64,000 nt of DNA, taken from Lewinellaceae bacterium (lineage in GTDB: Bacteria > Bacteroidota > Bacteroidia > Chitinophagales > Saprospiraceae). The translations under genes were made by a program, and so were the position numbers. Positions 48,301-56,725 of the stretch are shown here, in pieces. The stretch spans positions 124,001-188,000 of the forward strand of contig JADJFA010000042.1 of the NCBI GenBank assembly GCA_016708875.1, given 5' to 3'. The stretch's first letter is position 1; each line of letters begins with the position of its first letter. A model generated the notes under the pieces. That model made no database searches. It was not told the origin of the DNA and saw nothing but the letters and a program-made list of their open reading frames with translations.

Positions 48301-49141
48301 GATTCACCGTGCCTGTATACGTAACTGTGCAACCATCAGCTCCCGTTACCGTGATGGTGTAATCGCCTGGAGGAAGCCCATCTATCATAACGTCCGTCTG
48401 GCCGCTCGACCATAAGTATGTATACGGTTGCGATCCTCCCATAGGAAATACACTGCCTGTCCCGGTACTGGCCTCACAAAAATCTACTCCAAAGCCGGGA
48501 TAGAATATTTGAGGAGCATTGGTAAGGTTGTCCACAGTAAATGATGCTGTAGAGGAGCAAGTTGTCCCCACGGTAACGGTAACGGTGTAGGTACCAGGGG
48601 GCACAGCCAAAAGGTCTTGAGTTATTGCCCCATTCGACCATTCGACACTATATGCAATGAGCACCCCACTCACCGTCAAATCAATTGCTCCATTGCTGGT
48701 GCCATTGCAAAGGGTATTCCCAGTAGTTACAGCAGTTAGGTTCGGTACTATGGGGGGCAATGAATTCACAAAACCTATCCCCACTTGCCAATTGCCATTG
48801 ACATCAGTAACGGTTACATTATACTGTCCACCTAAAAGACCAGTCATGTCTTCCGTTGTGGCGCCAGTTGACCATAAATACGTACAGGGACATTGTGTTG
48901 CAGGGTCGGGAATCAGGTCAATTTCTCCGAAACCCAGGCCACATAAATCAGGCGTTATAATTAAATCTATGTCTGAGGGTTTTACAGAAACGGAATCAGG
49001 TTGAATGTGTTCTGCTTTTAAATTTTCTGACAAAGACAGTGTGTCCACAGGTTCTGAGCAAGCCGGGAGTATAGGTTTTGCCAAAAGCGAAGCGCTGAAA
49101 AATGGCAAAAAACAAACATGTAGGATTGTAAAAATCTTCAT
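42328..49141 (-). CDS. SprB-repeat adhesin copy B, T9SS type B sorting domain (frame breaks near 42845 and 42500)
   Basis: One open frame (42752-49141) covers ~2100 residues. Two one-base losses near 42845 and in a CCC run near 42500 break the last ~170 residues; copy A is intact at both, so the true stop is the TAG at 42328-42330. The protein has a signal peptide (MKIFTILHVCFLPFFSASLLA) and an N-terminal linker (residues ~22-60). Then come about 25 modules of 60-95 residues with the pattern C-x-NGAIDLTV-PYTYLWSNGATTEDL-GTYTVTVT-C, some Ig-like modules, and the type B sorting domain. Such proteins are exported by T9SS and act as motile adhesins or filaments. No PorP/SprF gene is adjacent; one lies at 3109. 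Confidence 0.9.
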
Positions 49142-49230
49142 GGGAAAACAGTTTTTGTGACAAACGTCCCAGTGTATGTCAGAGAATTGTTATGGAACGA
49201 TCTTTAGCCAAATGGGAGAGACCTGCACGT

Positions 49231-49238
49231 CAAAGATA
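49231..49238 (-). promoter_or_regulatory. -7 element of adhesin copy B
   Basis: TATCTTTG on the minus strand, about 90 bp before the ATG at 49141; same position and flanks as in copy A. The remaining gap to 49348 shows nothing else I recognise. Confidence 0.5.
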
Positions 49239-49348
49239 AGATTGTCCTCCATTTCGCTTCACCATTGAAAAAAATGGATCAAAATGGGTTGCTTTTTCCT
49301 TGGGTTATGGTTCGTTTTTGTAAGCCAGCTGCGCCTGGGTAATCCCGT

Positions 49349-50029
49349 TCAAACTGTTACAAAACGACAAAAATCCTCGGCTATCAACAGGGTTTTTCCC
49401 TGAAAGTGCCGCCTCGGGTGTAAATGCTTTTGCATGGCCGGAACCACTTCGCCGTCTTTTTCCAGAAAAGTCATTAGCGTCCGCAACACTTTGAAGTAGC
49501 GGGCCAGATCGTTGGATTGCGGAATATCGTGCGCGCCCAAAACCGTCATTGCTTTTTGGAAAATGGAGAAATTGTAGGGCGCATAGGATTCCGGGTAGCG
49601 AAAAGCCAGGTAGAGCGCAATCATCTGAAAATCACCGTGGTCGTGGTTGTTGTCAATCCTGCTGGATTTGGTCTTTCGATAATCGCGCAGCAACATGTCG
49701 CAACCAAAAAGGAAGCGCGAAATGCGTCCTTCTACATCGCGGGTTTCGTTAAAAAGATCGTCGAACATAAGCCGCACCGTGAGCGGATCGAATCGCCAGA
49801 ATTCGGTCATCATGCGCTTGGGCTGCCAGTTTTCCGTTTGCCATAATCGGCGCGTTTCCCCATTGTAAAAACTGCCCTCAAACATGGTCGCCGGGTCTGC
49901 TGCACACAAATCCCAATGATCCTGAAAATGCTGTACTGACTCCCATTTGTGTACAAAAGGGTGGTGTTTGGTGGAATTCAACCACTTCTTGTACTCGGCA
50001 ATGGCGGCGTTTATTTTGGATAGAACCAC
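49349..50029 (-). CDS. conserved protein of unknown function
   Basis: A 226-residue soluble protein without signal peptide or membrane segment. It looks mostly alpha-helical and aromatic-rich: FVHKWESVQHFQDHWDL, FWRFDPLTVRLMFDDLFNE, RISRFLFGCDMLLRDY, NNHDHGDFQMIALYLAFRYP and LARYFKVLRTLMTFLEKDG. The segment HDHGDFQMIALYLAFRYPE reminds me of N-terminal regions of some McrB-like AAA proteins, but no ATPase motif is present and I would not assign a function. It is a single gene between the adhesin promoter and an inverted repeat. Confidence 0.7.
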   Translation of the reverse strand: MVLSKINAAIAEYKKWLNSTKHHPFVHKWESVQHFQDHWDLCAADPATMFEGSFYNGETRRLWQTENWQPKRMMTEFWRFDPLTVRLMFDDLFNETRDVEGRISRFLFGCDMLLRDYRKTKSSRIDNNHDHGDFQMIALYLAFRYPESYAPYNFSIFQKAMTVLGAHDIPQSNDLARYFKVLRTLMTFLEKDGEVVPAMQKHLHPRRHFQGKTLLIAEDFCRFVTV

Positions 50030-50051
50030 GGGAATTGGGTTGATTGAGACG

Positions 50052-50140
50052 ATTATTCGATTGGAGCGATTGGTTCGATTTGTCGATTGGTCAATGTGAG
50101 TGTTAAAATATTCGGCCCAATCGAATCAATCGAATAATCA
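50052..50140. repeat. inverted repeat of CGATTG/CAATCG words
   Basis: GATTATTCGATTGGAGCGAT faces ATCGAATCAATCGAATAATC, 50 bp apart, with further CGATTGG words between. It fills the space between two minus-strand genes. Confidence 0.55.
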
Positions 50141-50146
50141 ATTCAA

Positions 50147-51289
50147 TTAACAGCGTTTCAATTTTTCTCCCGCCTGCTCCAGCAAATCCTCCGTTTTTGC
50201 AAAACAGAGTCGAATCACTTTTTCATCTTTCAGATCCGAAAAAAACGAGGATACAGGAATGGCTGCCACGCCAAACTCGGTGGTCAGGCGTTTGCAAAAA
50301 TCCAAATCCGGCTCATCGCTAATGTCCGAATAATCAAAGAGTTGGAAATAAGTGCCTGCGCAGTGCAAGGGCCGAAAGCGTGTGGCCGACATGGCCTGAA
50401 GGAAAGTGTCGCGTTTTTGTTGGTAAAAATCAGGCAGGCCGAGGTATTCACCGGGGTCAGCCATAAAATCTGCAAATGCCGCCTGCATCGGGTGATTGGC
50501 GGAGAACACATTGAACTGGTGGACTTTGCGGAATTCCCGGGTTAGTTCGGGTGGCCCCACACAGTAGCCTGTTTTCCAGCCCGTGTTGTGGTACGTTTTT
50601 CCGAAGGAATAAATGGCGAGACTGCGGGCGTATAGTTCAGGATAAAGGAGCACCGAAGCGTGTTCTTCGCCGTCGAAAATAAGGTGTTCGTAGACCTCAT
50701 CGCTCATCAGAATTATGTCTGTTCCGCGCAGTATTTCGTTGATTTTCAACATATCCGCTTCGCGGAGGATCGTTCCGGTAGGATTTTGCGGGGTGTTGAT
50801 GCAGAGCATTCGGGTGCGTGGGCTGATAAGTTTAGCCACGGCCTCCCAATCCACCCGATAGTCGGGCGCAGACAAGGCATACACCACCGGAATGCCGCCC
50901 ACTGTTTCCACAGAAGGCCGATAAGAATCGTAGCAGGGTTCCAGCAAAATCACCTCATCGCCGGGCCGAACGAAGGCGGCAATGGCGCAAAAAATGGCTT
51001 GGGTTCCGCCAGCGGTCACGGTAATTTCCGTGTCAGGATTCACTTTTGCGCCGTACATCCGTTCGATTTTTTCGGCGATTCGTTCGCGCAAGGGTAAAAT
51101 GCCTGGCATCGGGGCGTATTGATTGGCGCCGTTTGCCATGTGCTTTGTGACGAGTTGCTGTAGCCGTTCGGAAGGGTTGAAATTTGGGAATCCCTGCGAC
51201 AGATTGATGGCCCCGACCTGATTGGCCAGGCCTGACATGACGGTGAAAATGGTGGTGCCGACGTTAGGGAGTTTTGATTCGATGCGCAT
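50147..51289 (-). CDS. PLP-dependent aminotransferase, methionine aminotransferase (YbdL)-like
   Basis: A 380-residue cytoplasmic class I aminotransferase. Motifs: INLSQGFPNFNPSERL, NQYAPMPGILPLRE, VTAGGTQAIFCAI, NTPQNPTGTILRE, DEVYEHLIFDG and the PLP-lysine segment SFGKTYHNTGWKTGYCVGP. The Arg binding the substrate carboxylate is in VIRLCFAK. It best fits the methionine/kynurenine (YbdL/KAT) subgroup, which transaminates methionine, Phe and related amino acids, often as the last step of methionine salvage. No other salvage genes are nearby, so the substrate is uncertain. Confidence 0.9.
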   Translation of the reverse strand: MRIESKLPNVGTTIFTVMSGLANQVGAINLSQGFPNFNPSERLQQLVTKHMANGANQYAPMPGILPLRERIAEKIERMYGAKVNPDTEITVTAGGTQAIFCAIAAFVRPGDEVILLEPCYDSYRPSVETVGGIPVVYALSAPDYRVDWEAVAKLISPRTRMLCINTPQNPTGTILREADMLKINEILRGTDIILMSDEVYEHLIFDGEEHASVLLYPELYARSLAIYSFGKTYHNTGWKTGYCVGPPELTREFRKVHQFNVFSANHPMQAAFADFMADPGEYLGLPDFYQQKRDTFLQAMSATRFRPLHCAGTYFQLFDYSDISDEPDLDFCKRLTTEFGVAAIPVSSFFSDLKDEKVIRLCFAKTEDLLEQAGEKLKRC

Positions 51290-51357
51290 GGTGCAAACGT
51301 ACTTGGTTTGGAGGGAAATTCAGAAATTTGGTATTTAAGTAACCGAGCAAAAATAAA

Positions 51358-51439
51358 TTTATTAAACACATAGGCACAGTAGGACACATCGTTATGATAT
51401 CAACACTATGTGTCCTACTGTGCCTATGTGTTTAATAAA
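51358..51439. repeat. perfect 32 bp inverted repeat in a divergent promoter region
   Basis: Arms 51358-51389 and 51408-51439 are exact inverted copies (ACACATAGGCACAGTAGGAC inside each) around an 18 bp loop. It lies between two genes that diverge, where no terminator is expected. Confidence 0.85.
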
Positions 51440-51530
51440 AACTAATTGCGTTCACGTACTTACTTTCAACCTTTTGAGGTTATTTTCACGCTCGAATTTG
51501 TTTCCTTCTTCCCTAGAGTGTGTCTGAATT

Positions 51531-52711
51531 ATGAAAAAAATCTCTCCTCTTCTCCCCATTTGCGGTCTCCTTTTTTCAACCGCGCTCTTTGCTCAAAAAT
51601 GGGACACCCTGGCGCCCATCCCTGAAAGTTTCACTTTCCCCGTCGTAGCGGAAGTGGGCGGTAAAATCCACATCATGGGCGGTGGTGGCGTGGGTGGCGC
51701 AACCAACCACCACTTTGCCTACGATCCCGCAACGGACAGCTGGGTAAGCCGCGCACCCGTGCCTTACCTCGCGCAACAGCCTGCCGGAGCTGCTGCTGAC
51801 GGAAAAATCCACTATTTCGGTGGCGGTTACCCCACTTCTGGCCAACCTAAAGCCGACCATCACATTTACGACCCAGTGACCAACTCCTGGACCGAGGCGG
51901 CAGATTTGACAGCCCTCGTGCCATCCATTACTGTGTCGCCCTCAATGACGTTGTGTACAGCCTCGCCGGACAGGGAATGGCGAATCTTTGCCAGACCTAC
52001 GATCCGGTCGCCAATGCCTGGACGACAAAAAATAATCTTCCTGACAATGGATTTTGGTACGGCGCCCATGTGGCCACGGAAGGACATATTTACCGCTTCT
52101 GCGGTGGGGGCTATACCGCTCCCAACAAGCTTGCCCACCGTTACGATCTCGAAACCGATTCCTGGGCAAGTCTGCCCATGTTCCCGGCGGCCACTCATGC
52201 ATTGCGCGGGGCTGCCATTGGCAATAAAATCTACCTCGCTGGCGGCTACCATGATTTCATCGAGCGGGATGAGGTTTTTGTTTTTGATACCGATACCGAG
52301 AGTTATACCACTGGCATACCACTTCCTTTGGGCCGGAATTATCACAATATGGTGTCGCTCGATAGTTGCATTTATGTCGTTGGCGGCAACCATGCCATTG
52401 ATGAAACTGTAAAATTCCAACTCTTGCGGTTTTGCCCTTTTGCAACTTCTAAAACTGTAGAAAAAACGCCCTTGCCATTGGTAGCGCGCTATGCTTCAGG
52501 AATAGTTTACCTGCAAATCCCCAACGACGTTCAGGGGGCGGCACAACTTTCAATTTTTGATATGGCGGGCAAACAGTTGTTTTTTAAAAATCTATCGTCT
52601 GGCGTGGAAGGCTTGTATGAAATCAATGTCGGCGAATTAAGGCCCTCGATGTATGTCCTTCATTTGCAGACTGATACAAGGGTTTTTGTGGGCAAGATTG
52701 CTGTGTATTGA
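51531..52711 (+). CDS. secreted kelch-repeat protein, frame break near 51920
   Basis: Two overlapping frames (51531-52412 and 51953-52711) are one ~393-residue gene. The first reads into TALV near 51915; shifting one base there gives RAIHYCVALNDVVYSLAGQG, which joins the second. After a signal peptide (residues 1-19, ending LFAQ) come about six kelch repeats (VAEVGGKIHIMGGGG, YDPATDSWVSRAPVP, GYHDFIERDEVFVFDTDT, DSCIYVVGGNHAID) forming a beta-propeller. A C-terminal ~80-residue beta domain (LSIFDMAGKQLFFKNL, ending VFVGKIAVY) resembles a T9SS type A tail. Likely a surface binding protein; N-acetylneuraminate-epimerase-like folds are an alternative. A T9SS thioredoxin gene follows. Confidence 0.82.
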
Positions 52712-52720
52712 AGATTGTTG

Positions 52721-52745
52721 TATCCCGGAACAGCGTTCCGGGATA
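52721..52745. repeat. 25 bp hairpin between kelch and thioredoxin genes
   Basis: Perfect 11 bp arms TATCCCGGAAC/GTTCCGGGATA around AGC, without a T-run. It could act as an mRNA processing or stability element rather than a terminator. Confidence 0.6.
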
Positions 52746-52771
52746 CCTACACTTTCATCAAATTCTATGTT

Positions 52772-53572
52772 ATGAAAATTTTTACCCAACTTTTCTTCGG
52801 GCTACTTCTAAGCGCCCTCCCATATTCAACCAATGCTCAGGTTGGCAATGCTGCCCCCAATTTTACGGTGACAGATACCCATGGCGATACGCATACTTTA
52901 TACCATTATCTGGATTCGGGCAAGGTGGTGGTTTTGGACTTTTTTTATACTACTTGTATTCCTTGTCAGTATTATAGTCCACAAGTGAATGCGGCCTATG
53001 AAAAATACGGTTGCAACACGGGAAAGGTCGTTTTTATGTCTATTGACTATAATGATACCAATGCAGAAGTATTGGCCTACGATCAGCAATACAACATTCT
53101 TTTCCCTTCCGTAAGTGGCTTGGGCGGCGGCGGAAATAGCGTGGTAAGTCAATACAATATACAGGGATTTCCCACCCTTTATGTCATTGATTCCACCAAG
53201 AAAATTATAGCGCAAATAGACCCGCCAACTTTGCAGGTTTTTGATTTTCGCTTCCAACAGCACGGCATCTTGCCAGCAGAATGCCTCAGTGCGGCCCAAG
53301 AGCCTGGGGTCATAGAAAGGCTTGATTTGTTCCCCAATCCGGTTGCCAGCAGGAACAATCTCAACGTTCGTCTGCCTGAATCAACAGGGGGCCTGGCTCG
53401 ATTTGAAATCTTGAATATTCTGGGGCAGTCTGTTCAGCGCGGGGTGCTTGATTTTACAAATACGCGGGAGGGATTATTAGAGATTGGCTCACTGAGCGCA
53501 GGATTATATCTCCTGAATGTCAAGCCTTTAGGAGAAGATAAAACTTATCTGAGCTCGTTTGTTGTGAACTGA
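52772..53572 (+). CDS. secreted thioredoxin-fold protein with T9SS type A sorting domain
   Basis: About 266 residues from the ATG at 52772, which directly precedes the signal peptide (MKIFTQLFFGLLLSALPYS); the longer frame from 52715 adds unrelated residues. A TlpA-like fold follows: GNAAPNFTVTDTHGDTHTLY, VVVLDFFYTTCIPCQYYSP with a CIPC active site, and NIQGFPTLYVIDSTKKIIAQ with the cis-Pro loop. A type A sorting domain (RLDLFPNPVASRNNLNVRL to LSSFVVN) ends it. It resembles the protein at 18991 but lacks the dockerin/cohesin part. A redox protein on the cell surface could oxidise or repair disulfides in exported proteins (inference). Probably co-transcribed with the kelch gene, 60 bp upstream. 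Confidence 0.9.
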   Translation: MKIFTQLFFGLLLSALPYSTNAQVGNAAPNFTVTDTHGDTHTLYHYLDSGKVVVLDFFYTTCIPCQYYSPQVNAAYEKYGCNTGKVVFMSIDYNDTNAEVLAYDQQYNILFPSVSGLGGGGNSVVSQYNIQGFPTLYVIDSTKKIIAQIDPPTLQVFDFRFQQHGILPAECLSAAQEPGVIERLDLFPNPVASRNNLNVRLPESTGGLARFEILNILGQSVQRGVLDFTNTREGLLEIGSLSAGLYLLNVKPLGEDKTYLSSFVVN

Positions 53573-53615
53573 CCCGGTGAATCTTGGAAGCGTATCCCGT
53601 CACGCGAATCTATTT

Positions 53616-53957
53616 TCAAGCCTTCTTTTTACTTGCCTTGGCTTTTGGATTAAACCCCAGGCATTTTTCCAACCAAAAGTCCAAATCGCTGTCTTTTTCG
53701 TAGCCCTCAGGTTCGATGAAAAGATACCCGACCATCGCTCTTCCGCCGTGAATCATCTGGCTTGCTCCGGCACGGCTGATCAGCCCCTCCGCTTCGATCG
53801 GGTCCACGCGGGCCATCATGCCGCCTTTATAGGTGCCCATGAGCATTTTTTCATCTACCATAAAACACTCGCCTCCGAACATTTTCTTCTGCACGAAGGA
53901 CACGTTTTTTGCCGTTAAAAGATCGGCGATGCGTTCTGCTGTGATGTGATTATCCAT
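53616..53957 (-). CDS. TfoX N-terminal domain protein
   Basis: A 113-residue protein with the TfoX/Sxy N-terminal domain: VQKKMFGGECFMVDEKMLMGTYKGGMMARVDP, followed by IHGGRAMVGYLFIEPEG and a lysine-rich tail. In gamma-proteobacteria Sxy aids competence-gene transcription; stand-alone TfoX_N proteins in Bacteroidota have no established role. Its start overlaps the end of the SRPBCC gene by 8 bp, so the two are co-transcribed and probably coupled. Confidence 0.88.
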   Translation of the reverse strand: MDNHITAERIADLLTAKNVSFVQKKMFGGECFMVDEKMLMGTYKGGMMARVDPIEAEGLISRAGASQMIHGGRAMVGYLFIEPEGYEKDSDLDFWLEKCLGFNPKAKASKKKA

Positions 53958-54405
53958 GTTGTTGGTACTCCAATTTTGTTTTTAGTCCCTCCAAAAATAG
54001 TTTGATACCCCGATCAAATTGCTTGCGAATCATCAGAGCGTCCATGATTTTTCCAAAAAAACCAAACTTGACCTCGTATTCCATTTGCTGCTCTATTTTT
54101 ATTTGACTCCCAATCTGGGCAAAACTATAGCTATGCTTGAGTTTATGAATCGGAAAGGAACAAGCGGTCAATTCATAAGTGAGTGCCTCTTCGGGTTTGA
54201 ATCCTGTGATTTGTTCATCAAACCAATTCTTGCCATCCTGCATCTCGACCTTTCGTTTAGCTCCCAGCCCACTTTTTGCGGTTGAAATGGCCGTTGACTT
54301 TTTGACTGTGGGGTCATATTTAGCCAGGTTTTCGATGTTTGCGAGTGCTTCCCAAATTTTTCCCAGGGGTGCATCAATCATTGTTTCATTGTGTAAAATT
54401 GCCAT
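53950..54405 (-). CDS. SRPBCC-family protein
   Basis: A 151-residue protein with the START/Bet v1-like layout. It begins ETMIDAPLGKIWEALANIENLAKYDPTVKKS, continues with curved-sheet strands (AKRKVEMQDGKNWFDEQITGF, IKIEQQMEYEVKFGFFG), and ends in a long C-terminal helix (RGIKLFLEGLKTKLEY). The fold binds hydrophobic ligands or lipids; the substrate is unknown. First gene of a two-gene unit with the TfoX-like gene, often seen beside small regulators or VOC proteins like the one at 54702. Confidence 0.85.
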   Translation of the reverse strand: MAILHNETMIDAPLGKIWEALANIENLAKYDPTVKKSTAISTAKSGLGAKRKVEMQDGKNWFDEQITGFKPEEALTYELTACSFPIHKLKHSYSFAQIGSQIKIEQQMEYEVKFGFFGKIMDALMIRKQFDRGIKLFLEGLKTKLEYQQHG

Positions 54406-54489
54406 TATAAAAGTGTTGTGAAGGAGAAACCAAATTTGTTTTAAAAGGTACTTGAGTTATGCGAATCAGGGGTAAAAACGGTCTTAATA

Positions 54490-54644
54490 GCCACGTAGTG
54501 GTCCCGGCTATCGGGATTTATAGAACCCGACCATGAGGATTGATCAGAACCGCGTAGCGGTGACACGGTGCCGCCGCTCGCCGCTCTGAAATAGATGTGA
54601 ATCCGTTTACTATAAATCCCGATAGCTCGGGACCACTACGTGGC
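54490..54644. repeat. 155 bp nested palindromic element
   Basis: Outer arms 54490-54523 and 54610-54644 match over 34 bp with one extra base (GCCACGTAGTGGTCCCG, ATCGGGATTTATAG). An inner AACCGCGTAGCGGTGACA segment is also self-complementary. Similar in plan to 4071-4279 and 62201-62348, and the inner ACCGCGTAGCGGTGACA words are shared with the latter. The rest of the 54406-54701 gap is featureless. Confidence 0.8.
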
Positions 54645-54701
54645 TTCTTGATTCGAATGATGCAAGGTTCTACCCCTGATTCGCATGACTCATGTTCGAC
54701 C

Positions 54702-55064
54702 CTAAGCCATCGAGTGAAAAGCCACCCGATTGCCCTCTGTATCCATGAAAACAGCCATGAAACCGTTCTCGCCAATCGCGGTTTTAGGCATCACGACGCT
54801 GCCACCTGCAGGCTCAACCCGAGCGAGCGGTACTGCGAGGTCGTCGCCGCCATTGAGGTAAACAAAGGCCCCTTCCGCACTCGGCTTGTTGCCGTTGCCA
54901 TGGGTGACGCAGCCGCCCGTTCCGCCGTCACTGCAAGGGAAAAAGGCCATGTCAAATGGGCCGCCCATTTTTTGCAAATCTGTGCCGAGCACTTTTCCGT
55001 AAAAATCTACTGCCCGGTCGAAGTTGGTCGCAGGAATTTCAAACCAATTGATTGCGCTTGCCAT
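54702..55064 (-). CDS. VOC-family (glyoxalase-like) protein
   Basis: A 120-residue protein with the vicinal-oxygen-chelate fold: INWFEIPATNFDRAVDFYGKVLGTDLQ, then MAFFPCSDGGTGGCVTHG, GAFVYLNGGDDLAVPLARVEPAGGSVVMPKTAIG and GFMAVFMDTEGNRVAFHSM. Metal-ligand positions of the family are only partly conserved: the N-terminal ligand position is Glu in WFEIP and the C-terminal is in GNRVAFHS. The catalytic role is therefore open. Typical annotation is glyoxalase/bleomycin-resistance-like. Single gene with no clear partner. Confidence 0.88.
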   Translation of the reverse strand: MASAINWFEIPATNFDRAVDFYGKVLGTDLQKMGGPFDMAFFPCSDGGTGGCVTHGNGNKPSAEGAFVYLNGGDDLAVPLARVEPAGGSVVMPKTAIGENGFMAVFMDTEGNRVAFHSMA

Positions 55065-55284
55065 AACTTAAAATTTTAAGGATGAAAAAATCAGAATTGA
55101 TGCTGCAAAAGAATGGGCAGCATTGAATTTGATTTTTGAAAAATATTCAAAAACGTAGGTTTCTATTTCTTTAATTTTTTTGAATCTTGCACAGATTGTA
55201 TTCTAAAAAGTAAAATGAAAGTATTATTTACAACCCTTAGTACACCATAAATTATCAGATTCTTAGAATTCTAAAAAATAGCCT

Positions 55285-56724
55285 TTGAAAAAAAACGATC
55301 TCCACCAGCTCATTCATTCGCTCACCAAGAGTGAAAAACGGTATTTTAAATTGCAGAGCCAACGGCAAACTGCAGAAGGCAATTATTTGCGGATTTTTGA
55401 AATTCTGGAAAAACAGACTGTTTTTGACGAAAAGGCATTGCGCGAAAAACTGGACGGAGCGACCTTTCTAACCCAACTGCATGTGACAAAAAACTATCTC
55501 CGGGAAAAAATCCTGGAAAGTTTGCGCAGTTATTACAGCCAGTTGAGCCAAGATGCGAAGGTCAAAGACTTGCTTCGAAATGTGGAAATCCTGTTTTTAA
55601 AAGAGCTTTTTGAGCAGGCGGCAGATGAACTCCAAAGAGCAGAATCGTTGGCGAACGAATACGAATTGCATACGGCGCAGATAGAGGTCAGCCGATGGAA
55701 ACGCAAACTTGAGCAAGCGCAGCTCCCAACGCTATGACCGTTTTGAGGAGATTTTGATGGAGCAAAAAGAGCGGCGGATGCCCTTCAAAACAACCTTGTA
55801 TGTTGGCAAACAATTGTTCGAAACTCCCAGAATTTCATGCGCCGAGGTATACCTTCCAACGAGGAAACAGAAAATGCCCAAACCCCTGATTTTGCCTTGA
55901 GCCTCGAAAGCAAGGTTCTGTTTTTCAACACCTTGTACATAAAAGGCCTGCGAGCAAGCAATCAAATTGAAGCAGAAAAAGCCTTGCTAGATTTGATTGA
56001 AATCCTTGAAAAGCGCCCGACAAGGGTGAAGGATGATCCTTCGAGTTATCTGACGACGGTGAATAACCTGGCCGGTTTTTATGTCTTTCGAAATGAGGGT
56101 GAAAAATGCCTGGATCTCCTTCGACGAAGCCGCCGTTTTATGGAAACCATTGGTTTGCCCGACAACCGCCGACCAGTCTTGAAACAACTCATTCGAACAC
56201 TAAATATCGAGCTGGAAATTTATCGTCATGCCCCTGAACCCGCCCTTTTCGAGCCATTTTTTCAGGATGCCGAGGTCTTTGTCAAAAAAACAGCCTCAAA
56301 AATGCCAGGAGATTACCTGATTTCTTTTCGGTTTCAGGTTGCCTGGATCTGCTTTTTAAAAAAGGATTTTGACAACGCATTGTCTTGGGTCAACCATACC
56401 CTCAATGAAGGCCGTAAGTTCAGCGGGCATTCCCTTTACCGCTATGTTTTATTGCTTAATTTGATGATCCACTGCGAATGCAGAAATCTTTTTGTGCTCC
56501 GGTATTTTGTGGAAAATGCTCGTCGACAATTCAAAAAATCAGGTGAAATCCGTCAGTTTGAACAGGAATTGCTGCACTTTTTTTCCAGGGTCGGACAAGT
56601 ACCCTCAGGAGAGATAAAGCCGCTTTATCTTGAATTACGACATCGTTTGTTCCCTGAGGGGGGCTCTTCTCTTATTCCGACCGATGCCTTGCAGATGATG
56701 GATCTGCGAAAGTGGTTGGATTAA
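55285..56724 (+). CDS. helical-repeat protein of unknown function, two compensating frame breaks
   Basis: Three frames (55285-55737, 55709-55900, 55837-56724) join into one ~480-residue gene with breaks near 55725 and 55835 that restore the original frame. The start is TTG at 55285 (MKKNDLHQLIHSLTKSEKRYF). The protein is almost all alpha-helical (LRNVEILFLKELFEQAADELQRAE; VNNLAGFYVFRNEGEKCLDLL) and looks like a degenerate TPR-type solenoid without signal peptide or membrane segment. The opening LIHSLTKSEKRYFKL motif is one I associate with conserved Bacteroidota proteins of unknown role. It converges with the acetyltransferase gene, one base between stops. Confidence 0.78.
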
Positions 56725-56725
56725 T

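Larger units (their letters stand above)
35318..49270 (-). repeat. tandem duplication of a ~7 kb adhesin unit
   Basis: Unit A (35318 to ~42270) and unit B (42328 to ~49270) are head-to-tail copies about 7.0 kb apart. Each contains a promoter (TATCTTTG), ~85 bp leader, the adhesin gene and its stop. The copies are nearly identical from the stop up to about 40980/47990; the first ~1.2 kb of coding sequence and the leader are clearly more divergent. Confidence 0.9.

Noticed and set aside
35318..49270. CRISPR-like or satellite array, because of many repeated words
   Set aside because: The repeats are protein modules of 60-95 codons, in frame and divergent at third positions; there are no spacers and no cas genes.
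49349..50029. McrB-like restriction component
   Set aside because: A short segment recalls McrB-type N-termini, but there is no GTPase/AAA motif and no McrC or methylase gene nearby.
53616..55064. Toxin-antitoxin or defence island from the cluster of small genes
   Set aside because: The genes read as TfoX-N, SRPBCC and VOC proteins; no nuclease, ATPase or toxin motif is present.
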